Source: Coix lacryma-jobi var. lacryma-jobi (lineage: Eukaryota; Streptophyta; Magnoliopsida; Poales; Poaceae). Taken from it: a stretch of 64,000 nt of DNA. How positions within the stretch are numbered: the stretch's first letter is position 1; the number at the start of each line of letters is the position of its first letter. Below, one piece after another: positions 1 through 10,729 of the stretch. The stretch is from assembly GCA_009763385.1 (NCBI GenBank), contig CM019825.1:114757131-114821130 (forward strand). Reading direction: 5' to 3'. The position numbers and the translations under genes were made by a program. Below the pieces are notes generated by a model. The model saw only the letters and a list, made by a program, of their open reading frames with translations. It had not been told where the DNA came from and did not search any database.

Positions 1-242
1 AAAAGTTGCGAAACAGAAAGAAGGTTAAAATGCAGGTTAGAAACAAGAGCAACATCGCGCAACACAAAGTGCTCATTAACCCGCACCGATCCGCGAGACA
101 ACACCTTACCTTTACTATTGTCGCCGAAGGTTATGTACTCCTTTCCGGCGACTGGGCTAAGGCTGGAGAACCACTTGGTGTTTCCGGTCATGTGCCTCGA
201 ACAACCGGAATCCACCAACCAAACGTCCTCCAACCGTCTTAC
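1..242 (-). pseudogene. Sirevirus pol, start of the aspartic protease (partial, runs off the window)
   Basis: Read on the minus strand from about 242 downward, this frame gives a copia-type protease start with the motif WLVDSGCSRHMTG (catalytic Asp in DSG), followed by the usual region leading towards the integrase. It is out of frame with the upstream gag, which stops at 248-250. A TAG at 243-245 closes the protease frame just upstream, so gag and pol are not continuous in this copy. It is the downstream neighbour of the gag at 248-2986, and the rest of pol lies beyond position 1. The family is clear; function in this copy is doubtful because of the frame break. Confidence 0.8.
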
Positions 243-247
243 CTACA

Positions 248-2986
248 TCAAAAGAAAGACATAGGGTGAGCATACGGTCCAACACTGGGGTTAGTGAAAT
301 AAGGGGAAAACCAGTGTTGGGCCGGCTGCTCAAAAGAAGGGTTAGTGAAAAAACCATTCCTAGCATGTCTACGAGGGAAGCGATCACCACGCTGAGGAAA
401 ACGTGGTCCGCTGGGGAAGAAGCGCTCACCGCGGTACTCAAACTGCGGTGGGGGAAAGCGCTCAACAAAGCCTCCGCCACGGGGTCCGTTACCTGCAAAA
501 GCAGGACCCCGTCGGGCACGCTCTCTACGAGGTTTACGCCTAGGAGCCTGGGGCTCAACTGCTCTAGCGTCTCTCCTCGGAGCTCTCTCCTGCCTAGGCC
601 TAACAAACTGAGGTGCTGGACCTCTAGGCCTAGTCTCCCTCCTAGGGGCTCTCTCCTGCTGCCTAGGCTGGGTATGCTTCCCTCCAGACCTAGCAGCTCT
701 CCCCTGAGGCTTCGGAGCATGTCCACCACGAGCTGGGTGAAACATGTCCGGGTTCTGCATCTCCCTAGCTCGGCGCGCCTCTCTCCTGCGCCTAAAGCAG
801 AACTCACTCAGGTGACCATCCCGCCCACAAAAGTCACACTGAAACCTCACCGCGCGCAAAGGGGGTTGTTGGTTTACAGGGATGTGGGTATGGTTCACCT
901 TGCCCTTGCCCTTCTGTGGCAACTCCTCTCGGATGGGTGGCATTGTGTCAAGCTTGTTCTTTAGGTGATTGGGCTTGGGTTGCCATTGTGGATTCTTGGG
1001 TGGAGCCTTGGGGGGTTCAACTACAACTCCATCCTTGGTGACAGGCTTGGCAGGCTCTTTGGGTGGAAGCTTGGTTAGTTTGGGAGTAGTGGTGGAGTTG
1101 GGCTTCTCACAGGGGTTCAGACCACTAGACTCTCCAATCTTACCAAAAGCTGAAAGATCAATACTCTGGCCAAGACCTACACCAGGAGCCCCAGCAGCTC
1201 GCTTGAATTGGGAGATCATCATCCCGAGCTGAGGCTCACCACAAGACACCCATGACAAGACGGTCCGAAGGTATGTGTTTTCCTCCTCGGTACGCACCTT
1301 GTCATGCCTCACATTTGCCATCTCCTGCTCCAGGCCCTCACACAAAGCACATCTCTTGACACAAGTGCTATCCGAGCCGGCCTTCTCAAAAGACTCAAGC
1401 TTGGCATTCTTCTCTGCCAACTCGGATTGCAAGACAGGACAAGTCTTGCACGCACCCAACAGCTGCGGTCTAGCTCGGAGCTCATCCACCTCATCTACCA
1501 GCGCAGCATACTTACTCCTCAGAGTGAGAAGATCCGTCATGTGCGCGGCGCAATTCTCGCACTCCAACTCCTCCGACACAACCACGGTGGATCGAGCGAA
1601 CTCAAGCTCCTTCACCGTGTCCTCCCACTTTTGCCTAAACTCCTTGCGCTCTCTAGCAGCACGCCTAAGCAACTTATCTTGGCTAAGGAGGGCAGCAGTC
1701 AACTTCTCAACCTCGGAGGAAAGCTCGTCGTAGGTGAGAGATACCTGGGAGGTGTCGTCGTCGTCGTCGTTCCGAGGCGTGTGCTCCAGCTCGCCTCCGA
1801 CCTCATCTCCGAGCGCCATGGTGCAGAGGCCGTCGTCGTCGGCGAAGAAGCAGAGGCCGTTCAGCTTGTCCTCGATCCTCTTCTTCTTCTCGGACTCGTC
1901 ATCGCTCGAGCTGGCGGAGTCGTCATCCGAGCCGTCGACGTCGCTGAGCGTGGCGAAGAACGCGCGCTGCTCAGCCTGGGCCTTCTCCAAGTACTTCTTC
2001 TTGATGTACTCCTTGTCGAAGCCGCCCCGCTTCTTGTGCTTTGGGGGAACGTACTTCTCCTTGTACTTGGAGTCGCGCCTGCGCCCATGATCGCCCTTGC
2101 CCGAGTGCTTGTTCTTCTTCTTGGGGCAGTCGGCGATGAAGTGGTCGGGGTCGCCGCACTCGTAGCAGCCCGAGCGTCCTCCTCCGCGACGACGGTTCAT
2201 GCGGTTATTGTGGAACCGCGAGAACCGGTTGGCAAGCAAAGCCAACTCGTCGTCACCCAACGTCTCCAGCTGGTCCTCTGTAACAGAAAAGAGACAAGAA
2301 AGAGCAAAGCCAGCTGAGGGGTTAGAGGAAGAGCCGGAAACCAAAGCCATGGACGGGCGAGAAGGATTTTCAAAAGAAGCCCTCGCCATAGCATCAATCT
2401 CACTGGACTTGAGCTTACTGAAGAGCTCGTCGCAGGTGAGGGTCTCATAGTTCGGGGATTCGATGATCGCCTGAACTTTAGAATCCCACACCGAACGGTC
2501 AAGAGTGTGCAAAAGCTTCAAAGCACGCTCATGATCGTCAAATGGCAACTGCTCTCGGTTAGCCCTCATCCTGTTGACAATCACCTGAAAGCGAGCGAAT
2601 AAACTTTCTATGCTCTCGCCAGGCTGATGTCGGAAGTTCTCATACTCTCTCTTGAACGACTCGTAGAGTCGGGTTTTGACTTGAGAGGTGCCCTCATGAA
2701 AACGCATGAGGGTGTCCCAGATCTCCCGAGCCGTAGAGAGGTGAGAAACGCGATCAAACTCACCCACGCTCAAACAGGAGAACAAAGCGTTACGCGCCCG
2801 GCTATTGGCTTCGTGCTCATCGATCTGAAGCTGAGAGACACGAGCAGCCAGGACAACGTAGTTGGCGTTGTTGCAAATCTCCCAAACAGAAGAGCCCATG
2901 CTCTGGAGATAGGCCGACATGCGTATCTTCCAATACGCATAGTTCGTCCCATCGAAAAACGGCGGTTTGCCCACGCCGCGATCCAT
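248..2986 (-). CDS. Sirevirus (Ty1/copia) gag polyprotein
   Basis: A 912-codon open frame. The N-terminal half is a copia gag (UBN2 type: an N-terminal FFDGTNYAYWKIRM segment, then RALKLLHTLDRSVWDSKVQA). A CCHC zinc knuckle follows around residue 275 (CYECGDPDHFIADC). Then come an acidic Ser/Asp stretch, a coiled-coil-like charged region, a second zinc-knuckle-like motif (CDFCGRDGHLSEFC) near residue 715, and an Arg/Pro-rich tail with RQQERAPRR-type repeats. The large gag with central coiled coil and extra knuckle fits the Sirevirus/Maximus (Opie-like) lineage. The gag would form the particle and bind the genomic RNA. The frame is intact, but the downstream protease is in another frame and the 5' LTR is missing. 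Confidence 0.85.
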   Translation of the reverse strand: MDRGVGKPPFFDGTNYAYWKIRMSAYLQSMGSSVWEICNNANYVVLAARVSQLQIDEHEANSRARNALFSCLSVGEFDRVSHLSTAREIWDTLMRFHEGTSQVKTRLYESFKREYENFRHQPGESIESLFARFQVIVNRMRANREQLPFDDHERALKLLHTLDRSVWDSKVQAIIESPNYETLTCDELFSKLKSSEIDAMARASFENPSRPSMALVSGSSSNPSAGFALSCLFSVTEDQLETLGDDELALLANRFSRFHNNRMNRRRGGGRSGCYECGDPDHFIADCPKKKNKHSGKGDHGRRRDSKYKEKYVPPKHKKRGGFDKEYIKKKYLEKAQAEQRAFFATLSDVDGSDDDSASSSDDESEKKKRIEDKLNGLCFFADDDGLCTMALGDEVGGELEHTPRNDDDDDTSQVSLTYDELSSEVEKLTAALLSQDKLLRRAARERKEFRQKWEDTVKELEFARSTVVVSEELECENCAAHMTDLLTLRSKYAALVDEVDELRARPQLLGACKTCPVLQSELAEKNAKLESFEKAGSDSTCVKRCALCEGLEQEMANVRHDKVRTEEENTYLRTVLSWVSCGEPQLGMMISQFKRAAGAPGVGLGQSIDLSAFGKIGESSGLNPCEKPNSTTTPKLTKLPPKEPAKPVTKDGVVVEPPKAPPKNPQWQPKPNHLKNKLDTMPPIREELPQKGKGKVNHTHIPVNQQPPLRAVRFQCDFCGRDGHLSEFCFRRRREARRAREMQNPDMFHPARGGHAPKPQGRAARSGGKHTQPRQQERAPRRETRPRGPAPQFVRPRQERAPRRDARAVEPQAPRRKPRRERARRGPAFAGNGPRGGGFVERFPPPQFEYRGERFFPSGPRFPQRGDRFPRRHARNGFFTNPSFEQPAQHWFSPYFTNPSVGPYAHPMSFF

Positions 2987-3032
2987 GTCGCCTTCGGTGG
3001 ATCTGGAACCGGCTAAGGTGGAAGATCCTTAA

Positions 3033-3047
3033 CCAGCTCCGATACCA
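3033..3047 (-). promoter_or_regulatory. Primer-binding site of the minus-strand Sirevirus
   Basis: On the minus strand the segment reads TGGTATCGGAGCTGG, the usual plant LTR-element site that pairs with the 3' end of initiator tRNA-Met. It lies 47 bases upstream of the gag ATG at 2986. A 5' LTR should end immediately upstream (from about 3048 on the plus strand), but copia integrase code of the opposite strand starts there instead. Confidence 0.75.
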
Positions 3048-5012
3048 GCTGCCTGTCCCGCTCCCACTCCTCACCACGCCCTCTTCGGTACCCCTCCTCG
3101 CTACGACCACCTCCGTGTCTTCAGGTGTGCGTGTTACCCTAATACCACTGCCACTGCACCTCACAAGCTGGCTCCCCGGTCGACGCGGTGTGTCTTCTTC
3201 GGGTACTCCCCGGATCACAAGGGGTACCGTTGCTTTGACCTCTCCTCTCGTCGCGTTCTCATCTCCCGACACGTTGTGTTCGACGAGACCGACTTCCCTT
3301 TATCCACCACCACCTCTACTCCATCCACCCCTACACCTCCCACCCCCGATCTTTTTCCCACTGACGCGGTGGTCCAGCCAACTTTAATGTTTTATCCTGC
3401 AGGTGCCACCCCACCACCTCCCCCGCCGGTCTCGTACCCCGGCTCGCCGTCCTCGGGCGCACCGCCGGACCCTATGCCTAGCGCCGGTCCGGCGGCACCG
3501 TCCACTCCGCTGGATCCTGCGCCTGACGCGGGTCCTGCGTCCTCGGCGCCTCCCGCACGCTACGCACAACTGGTGCGTGTCTACCAGCGGCGTGCGCGGG
3601 CGGCCTCGCCGCCACCGGTGCGGGCCGCATCGCCGTCGTCGGCCCCTCGGTTTCCTGCCACGGCCTCGGCGCCACCGGTGCGGGATGTGTCGCCGTCCTT
3701 GCCGCCGGGCTCTCCTGTCGCAGCCTCTCCGCCGTCGACGCCTACGCCCCCGCCACCGCCCCCTCCACCGGCTGCACGGGGCGATCGGCCTGTTTATCAC
3801 CCGCCGCTCCTTCACCGCCACCCGCGTCATGTTCACCCCATGGTGACGCGGCATGCGGCGGGGGTACTACGGCCTCGAGCTCTCGCCTCGACGACCGCTG
3901 ACACAGAGGTCTCTCCGGTGCCCTCTTCCGTGCGTGCCGCCTTGGCCGACCCCCACTGGCGAGGTGCAATGGAAGAGGAGTACGCAACTCTTCTCGCCAA
4001 CCAGACCTGGGATCTGGTACCCCGTCCACCTGGCTTCAATGTCGTCACCAGGAAGTGGATTTGGACGCACAAGCACCGGGCCGATGGTTCTCTCGAGCGG
4101 TACAAGGCATGCTGGGTTCTCAAGGGTTTCACTCAACGGCCTGGAGTTGATTATGATGAGACTTTCAGTCCCGTGGTGAAGCCTGCTACTGTCCGCACAG
4201 TCCTCTCGTTGGCTCTATCTCGATCCTGGCCCGTGCATCAGCTGGATGTCAAGAATGCCTTTCTTCATGGGACACTTGCTGGGACCGTATACTGCAGTCA
4301 GCCTGCGGGTTTCATTGACTTCACCCGGCCTGATCTGGTGTGTCGCCTCAACAAGTCTCTCTACGGCCTCAAGCAGGCCCCCCGGGCGTGGTACTCTCGT
4401 CTTGCTGCCTATCTGTTCACCCTGGGCTTTGTGGAGGCGAAGTCCGATACTTCTTTGTTCATATATCACTACGGCGGGGAGATTGCCTATCTGCTGCTCT
4501 ATGTTGATGACATTGTGCTCACAGCCTCCAGCCCAACACTACTGCAGCGGATTGTCACCTCCCTTCAGCAGGAGTTCGCGATGAAGGATCTTGGTGTACT
4601 CCATCACTTTCTCGGGATTACTGTTGAGCCTCGGACAGGGGGTCTCTTTCTTCACCAGCGGCAGTACACTCTTGATATCCTGAAGCAGGCTGGGATGACT
4701 GACTGCAAGCCCTGCTCCACCCCAGTTGACACTCAGGCCAAGCTGTCCGAGACCGAGGGCACTGCAGTCGCTGACCCCACTGCATACAGGAGTCTTGCAG
4801 GGGCACTATAGTACCTCACTTTCACCCGCCCGGACATTGCCTATGCAGTCCAGCAGATTTGCTTACATATGCATGATCCGCGTGAGCCTCATCTTATGGC
4901 TCTCAAGCGCCTCCTTCGCTACCTCCGCGGCACCGTGGACTATGGCCTTCTTCTCCACCAGTCTGCCTCCACCAAGCTCGTCGTCTACACCGACGCTGAC
5001 TGGGCCGGGTGT
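3048..5012 (+). pseudogene. copia pol: integrase C-terminus, linker and reverse transcriptase
   Basis: The reading frame is open from the junction at about 3048. It starts in the integrase tail (LFGTPPRYDHLRVF, then the GYSPDHKGYRC segment), passes through a long Pro/Ala-rich linker (about 3300-3850), and enters the copia RT with WKWIWTHK-like, KNAFLHG, SLYGLKQAPRAW and catalytic YVDD (4500-4511) motifs. A TAG at 4809-4811 replaces the conserved Gln of the LAGALQYLTF motif. The frame then resumes through FTRPDIAYAVQQ to the RNase H start (YTDADWAGC), where the insertion at 5013 cuts it. Not functional in this copy. Confidence 0.88.
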
Positions 5013-8000
5013 TGTGGCAGAACCTCCTAAATTAAGTGGTCCACATGCACCCATCATTGTCCTAAGGACCTTTGATCGGCGTGCACGAGTTCCAAATGAC
5101 TCAAGAGGTCTGTCGGGTGTCCTCGGGAAACCCGAATCATCCACGTTACATTCTTTCCAGGATAATCCCTCATCAAGCATTACAGTATTACAACAGTTTT
5201 ATAGGTAAGATAAATCAGAGTAAAGCGGAAAGATTGTAATACATAGATTAAAACTTATGTTTAAAGTTTACATCACCAAAGTACTTATTACATAACTTGT
5301 TCGGAACTTTATATTACATAACTCATTCAAAAGAGGTTACTTGCCCAAGGTCACACATCAGAATCGTTATCACTCTCTTCTACCAGAGTGAAGTAGCATT
5401 GTCCATCAAAAGGTGGATCCATGTACTCACCTGCAACAAGGGTTAACAAACCCTGAGTACAAAAGTACTCAACAAGTCTTAACCGTCTAGAAAAGAGGAT
5501 AAGACTCAGGTATGAAGTCTATAGGAATTCAAGGTAAGGCTTTAGCAAGATCAAAACATTTCTTTTGCATAAAAGCTTACTAATAGTAAAGCCTATTTTC
5601 AAGTTTTAACTCAAGATTAAACTTTATAACTATCCCAAAGATTCTCCAACTTTCATAAGCATACCACATCTTTCGTTCTCATTTCATCAAGATTCCATTC
5701 ATTACTATGGTGCGGGTCAGTGGATTGAGGCTCCATATCCGAGGAAACACGGCGATTCGAATCGTTTAAACCCAGCTGGGGATTCAGTACCATACGACAT
5801 ATGTAGAACTTAATCTTGCATATATCAACCCTATCTATAGATCCTCCCATGCAAGAACGGGTTCGCGCCACCCGAGAGTACAGTACACCTCGAACCCGAC
5901 TATCTCATAGCCCCGAGGGTACACGCTACTCCCGCCATCTTTCCACTCCCAGTGCGCGATTAGCCGTTCTCAAGAATCGGAATAGCTATAGACGAGGCTT
6001 ACCACCGCATGTGGGCTGTACTCAAAGGTCTCAATCACAGCAGGCCAACAACGATAAGGTCCTATGTTGAGTAACCTTACAACAAGACTCCATTCTTGGT
6101 GTAAGTTACTATACTTATCATGTTGTTTCCAGATTCATTATCCCCATAACATAGTAACCATTTTTAAAAGCACCTACTATAAAGAAGTAGTAAAGCATGG
6201 CTAAGCATACTAAGCATTTTCATAAAGCGGGTATCAAGATTAAGTATTGGAATTATCAAGGTTGGTAATGCATCAAATAGGATTCACTCAATTCCTATTC
6301 ACCTAATGCATCATATTAATTCAAGTGATATAAATAACTTTATAAAAATACAAGGATGGGTTCAATGTCCGGGGCTTGCCTTGAGGATCAGTGAAGTCCG
6401 AAGATTCTGAAAAACAAGAAAGGTCTGCACCCTCAGGAGAAATCCACTGAGAGTTAGGGCCTTCCGAAGCGGGATCTACACGTAGAAGTGCATATGCATG
6501 AATAATGAGATGTTTATGATATGATCATGGTAAAGATGGAAATTTTCTTAACTATAACCTTTACAGAGTACAACTTTCCATCACGGTAAAGTTGCAAACC
6601 AACAAACCCACTTTAGCTATTATAAACACTAAACAAGTTTTATTATTTTCTGATAATGCAACTTACAAGCAACAAAAAGGTATTTGTATAAAGGAAACCC
6701 ATAACCAGGGAGCAAATCTTGCTAGTTTTCCACTGGTTGTCAAACAATTCCAAAAGTCACACAAATCTACAGGGATCAACTATTTCTATTTATTTTATTA
6801 ATCATTTTAATTAGCCTTTTATTTATACACCAAGCATACTTTGTCAAATAGAGATGAAATTAAACATGAAGGTGTATATCAGCGATATAAACTCCCATGT
6901 CAAATTTCATGATTTTTGGATAACCACAGAAAATTACATAATTCCCCAAAGTTGCATTTATTAATTAAAGCACAGATTTTATTGACATAGTAAAAATGCT
7001 CCAAACACAAGTTTCATAATTTTTATATTAGCACAGACATGCTAGCATCACTCATGTCAAATTTCATAATTAACAGAGCTATAGATTAATTATAGCAAAA
7101 TTAACAAAATTGCTTACTGTTCCAAAAAGATAGAAAAAGAAAAACGAAAACCAGCCCAAACTGGGCTTGCGGCCCAGTCCGACGCGGCCCAACCCGCGCG
7201 AAAACCAGCCCAGCCTGGCTCCCGCCCGCGCGCTCTGGCTACTTTGCAAAAGAGTCCTCCGATTTAAACGAAACTAACCCGCAGTCCTACCGCACTATTA
7301 ACATGAGTCTGTGGTTTTTCAACCAACACCCTGCAAGAACTCGTCTTTACAACGAGGAGGTCCTCGACCATGGCCGGCGCGCACGGCGACGAACCGAGCG
7401 GCGGCGAGCTTTACGCCGGCCATCTCCGACCAGTAGAGACCCAACTAACGCGCGCATCAACTCCGGCTAAACAACCGCAGTCGATTGAGCCCCCAACCCT
7501 AAACGCTACCGCTCTGGTTAAGCCTGGCCACGCATGGCGGCGGATCGGATCTCGGCGAGACTGTTCCGGCGAACTCAGGCCGGTAGCAAAAGAATGGAGG
7601 GGCCAGGAAGCTTCAGTAGCTCACCCTGGTGCTGCTTGTGTAGTTGGTTCGAGGGGAGGATGAACGGAGGGAAGGTGTCCACGGAGCAGTGGCTTCCGGC
7701 GGCAAGCTCCGGCGAAGAAAAGGTTGTTCCGGCGAGACCTGAGCATCAAACAGGGAACCATCGAGCCGATGAGCACCCTGGGGTCAAGGTGAAACGGAAA
7801 CAAAAGACAGTGAGAGTAGAGGAGTGCCCGGTGGAGCTGGCTACGGTGAGGTAGAGCGCGGCGGTGATTTTGCCCGGCGGAAAGAAGAACGGCGAGCTCT
7901 TGCTTTCTGAGGCAGTAGAGTTTGAAGTGAGAGTTTCTGGAGGTGCGCAAGGAAGTAAGGAACTTATATTCACGGTAAATTTTGGATGAGGATGTTCGGT

Positions 8001-9163
8001 TTGCCGTGAATTCGAGATTGGGACAGAGAGGAGCTCGTCTGTGCTTTGGTGGCGCGACAACGATGACGAGCTCGGGAGAAGACGCCACGGAGCAGGGAGA
8101 GCGCCAGCAGTTGGTTAACTTCACCACGGAGACCAGCACGCGCTCGTTCGAGAAGAAACGGTGCCCATCGCGCTGGCGTTGCCGACCCTAGCTCGGTCGG
8201 TCACCGCCATGAACAGGGAAGAAAGCTTATCCCCTCCTTCACCTTTAAATCTTTTTGGAAATTTTGAAATTACTAGAGATTTTTGAATATAAGTTGAAAA
8301 TATGTTAAAATATCAAATGCCCAGAATTCAAAACTGAACATCTTTTATTTTTGCAACATAAACAGAAAATGCTTAGATTTTGAATTAGGGTTTGAAAAAC
8401 AAAAGAGGACAAAAAGGGCAGAAAAGTATTTTCCAACTTACTTTTGATTTCATAAAAAAACTTGGAAAACTTTATACATCAAAGTTGTTCCTTATCAAAA
8501 ATAGAACAACTTTGCTTTTTGAAGCATAGCCAAATTGTGCTTAATTTTGAAACTACACAAAAGGGGATAAAATTGGGTTTTGGAAATTGACTTTCAATTT
8601 GAAACCAATTCAAACTTGTTTTCCAAATTACTTCAGATTCTTCTTTAGTAACTTGAAAATCTATCTTAATAAAAGTTGTTTCTTTTAACCTTCTCTACAA
8701 CTTTGATTAAAAGACCAAAGTCTAATTCTTTTTAGTTTTTGAAATTTAGTGTTGGGGTTAAATTTAGGGTTTAACGGATTTCAAATTTATTCAAAATTTT
8801 GTACAGAAACTTTGAAAACTTTGAATACCAAAGTTGTCCCCCTCAACAAGAGCTACAACTTTGCTTTTGAAATCATTTTGAAATTTGCCATACTTTTTGG
8901 ATTTAAAGAGAGGAGAAAAAGAAAAACATAGAAAATTAGAGGTCTCCTCTTACACTTTATATTTCATGTAACACATAACCACATAACTTAAGAAAGCATC
9001 ACACCACTAGGGTTACTCACTTAACATTCCCTATCCACTAAGCACAAACATGTTAACTTAAACTTGTTTTTAGTGAATGCATACTCAGGTTATCACTCAA
9101 ATGAAATGCTGATGCATATGATGACATGGCAAGTTTTAGTGTGGATAACACTGGAGTGTTACA
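5013..9163. mobile_element. 4.15-kb LTR-like insertion (probable solo LTR) with 5-bp TSD
   Basis: The insert starts TGTGGCAGAACC and ends GAGTGTTACA, i.e. TG...CA. It is flanked by GGTGT at 5008-5012 and again at 9164-9168. Removing it restores the copia RNase H frame (DADWAGC joined to SDTRRSTSGYAV), so the borders are exact. No gag, protease, RT or integrase motif is visible; open frames such as 7621-8139 (minus) do not resemble known proteins. Around 7140-8200 it is GC-rich; the rest is AT-rich with repeated phrases such as caaagttgt. Length and ends fit a solo LTR of a long-LTR gypsy lineage (Tekay/Del or Athila type), but the family is inferred and the orientation is undetermined. Confidence 0.72.
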
Positions 9164-9168
9164 GGTGT

Positions 9169-9600
9169 TCGGACACTCGACGGTCCACCTCCGGCTATGC
9201 TGTCTTCCTCAGCGGCAACCTGGTGTCCTGGTCGTCCAAGCGCTAGCCGGTGGTCTCCCGCTCCAGTGCCAAGGCGGAGTACCGCGCTGTTGCCAACGGC
9301 GTGGCTGAGGCGTCTTGGCTCCGGCAGCTCCTTGGTGAGCTCCACCGTCCCCTCACCCGGAGCACGCTGGTCTACTGCGACAATGTGAGTGCGGTGTACC
9401 TCTCCACCAACCCCGTTCAGCACCAGCGGACCAAGCATGTGGAGATTGATCTCCACTTCGTCCGTGATCGGGTGGCCATCAGCGATGTTCGGGTTCTACA
9501 CGTCCCGACAACTTCCCAGATCGTCGATATCTTCACCAAGGGCCTCCCGTCTTCGACATTCTTCAAGTTTCGCTCCAGTCTCAACATCACTAGTGGCTAG
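9169..9600 (+). pseudogene. copia pol: RNase H C-terminal part
   Basis: Continuation of the RNase H domain cut at 5012: DTRRSTSGYAVFL, SRSSAKAEYRAVANG, then YCDNVSAVYLSTNPVQHQRT with the conserved catalytic neighbourhood, HVEIDLHFVRDRV and DIFTKGLPSS, ending at TAG 9598-9600. A TAG at 9244-9246 replaces the Gln expected after WSSKR. Together with the stop at 4809 it inactivates pol. Downstream lie the polypurine tract and the 3' LTR. Confidence 0.88.
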
Positions 9601-9680
9601 TTGAGTCTGTGGGGGGGCTCGTGTGATGTGCTTCTTTTCATGCCCAGTCTTGAAACTTCGCTGCGCCGACAGTTCAGACT

Positions 9681-9697
9681 GCGGGGGGGGGGGGGGG
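9681..9697 (+). promoter_or_regulatory. Polypurine tract of the plus-strand copia
   Basis: A run of 15 G directly precedes the 3' LTR start TGTTGGAATG at 9698. This is where plus-strand DNA synthesis would be primed. Such a pure G run is longer than usual and may have slipped. Confidence 0.7.
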
Positions 9698-9785
9698 TGT
9701 TGGAATGTATGAGTCTAGGCCCATGTAACCACTACTACATTGCTACCCTTCTAGGGTTAGCCCAATAAGGATTTTCATTCACTCT
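9698..9785 (+). mobile_element. 3' LTR (short or truncated) of the plus-strand copia
   Basis: Starts TGTTGGAATG right after the G tract and runs into FAR1-like coding sequence at about 9786-9790. With no second copy in the window its right border is approximate. The 88 bases are short for a copia LTR, so it may be truncated. Confidence 0.5.
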
Positions 9786-10729
9786 AGCATCAAGTACCTT
9801 AATGAAATGTGGTTGAATAGGGAAAACTTTGTACCAGTCTACTTCAAACACCATTTCTTCCCTTTCATCAACTCTACAGCCAGAAGCGAAGGAACAAATG
9901 CATTATTCAAAATGGATGTGTCACCAAGATACAACATCATAAGATTTATGAATGAGTTCCAAAGAATTTCAGATAATACAGAGAACAATCAAGCTCAACA
10001 GGACTTTGAAACCAGATCAATGTCTTGGCTAAGTACAACATATGAGTTTGAAAGATAGGCTGCAAAGATCTACAATAGAAACATATTCTTCAAGTTCCAA
10101 AAGGAAATCACATTGGCAACAAAATATGTGACTCAGGAACTCCAGAAAGATCAAGTTTATGCAGTATTCAAATCTGAGTACCATAGGAAATTTGAGTTCA
10201 GAACAAGGAGGTACATTGTCACAGTGGACTTGCCACAGAAAATGTACAACTGCATATGCTGCAAGTTTCAAAAAGATGGAATACTATGCTGCCATAACAT
10301 CAAGGTGCTAACAAACCTCAACATTTCTTAGCTAAATGACAAGTACTTCATTGAAAGGTGGAGGAATAAGGACAGGAAACAGTTTAGAAGGGACAATACT
10401 GTACCACAAATTGATATTGAGAAGAGCAGGTCATTGAGGCACAACATTGTGTCAAACAAGTTGAGCAAGATTGCTTCGGACAGATCAAAAACAATCGACG
10501 CATTCAACTATGTCCTAGAACAAGCAGAGCAAATGGAAAGGAAACTGAATCAAACAACAGAAGATTGCACCCAACCTCAAGCACAAGCAACTCAACAAAG
10601 TGATTTAGTGATATTGGAGAACACTAGTACTAATATCAGACTACATCAAACACAATCAACTCAAGAAAGTGCTTCAATGGTTTTGCAAGATCCTAATAAT
10701 GCCCAGAAAAAAGGAAGGCCCAAGACAGT
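9786..10729 (+). pseudogene. FAR1/FRS-like (MULE transposase-derived) fragment with SWIM zinc finger
   Basis: Starts inside the protein at a YLNEMWLNRENFVPVYF-type segment, followed by HHFFPFINSTARSEGTNALF, which is characteristic of FAR1-RELATED SEQUENCE proteins and Mutator-like transposases. A SWIM finger follows at about 10240-10300 (CICCKFQKDGILCCH: C-x-C...C-x-H), then a C-terminal region ending at KKGRPKT. Stops break the frame at TAG 10056-10058 (a conserved Gln) and TAG 10329-10331. The sequence is cut at 10729 by a solo LTR and resumes at 12712. FAR1 proteins are DNA-binding regulators of phytochrome signalling; this is a decayed relative or a transposase remnant. Confidence 0.8.

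Larger units (their letters stand above)
3048..9785 (+). mobile_element. Ty1/copia (Ale/Retrofit-like) element, 5'-truncated, split by a 4.15-kb insertion
   Basis: The plus strand carries the C-terminal part of a copia integrase, RT and RNase H, then a G-rich polypurine tract and the start of a 3' LTR. The 5' LTR, gag, protease and integrase core are absent; the element is cut at the junction with the opposite-strand Sirevirus at about 3048. RNase H is interrupted between 5012 and 9169 by an insertion that duplicated GGTGT. Sequence style (YLTFTRPDIAYAVQQ, DIFTKGLPSS) is like the copy at 33730-39206, so I infer the Ale/Retrofit lineage. Confidence 0.85.

Noticed and set aside
1304..2317. 337-codon open frame on the plus strand opposite the Sirevirus gag
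   Set aside because: It is a Leu/Val/Arg-rich antisense shadow of the gag coiled-coil region, without domain similarity.
3033..3047. tRNA gene suggested by similarity to initiator tRNA-Met end
   Set aside because: Only the 3'-complementary bases are present; this and the similar sites are primer-binding sites. I saw no tRNA or rRNA gene in the window, although short tRNA genes cannot be excluded by eye.
7370..8191. Overlapping open frames in the 4.15-kb LTR-like insertion
   Set aside because: No recognised domain on either strand and the region is GC-rich. Kept only as an unexplained feature of the insertion, not as genes.
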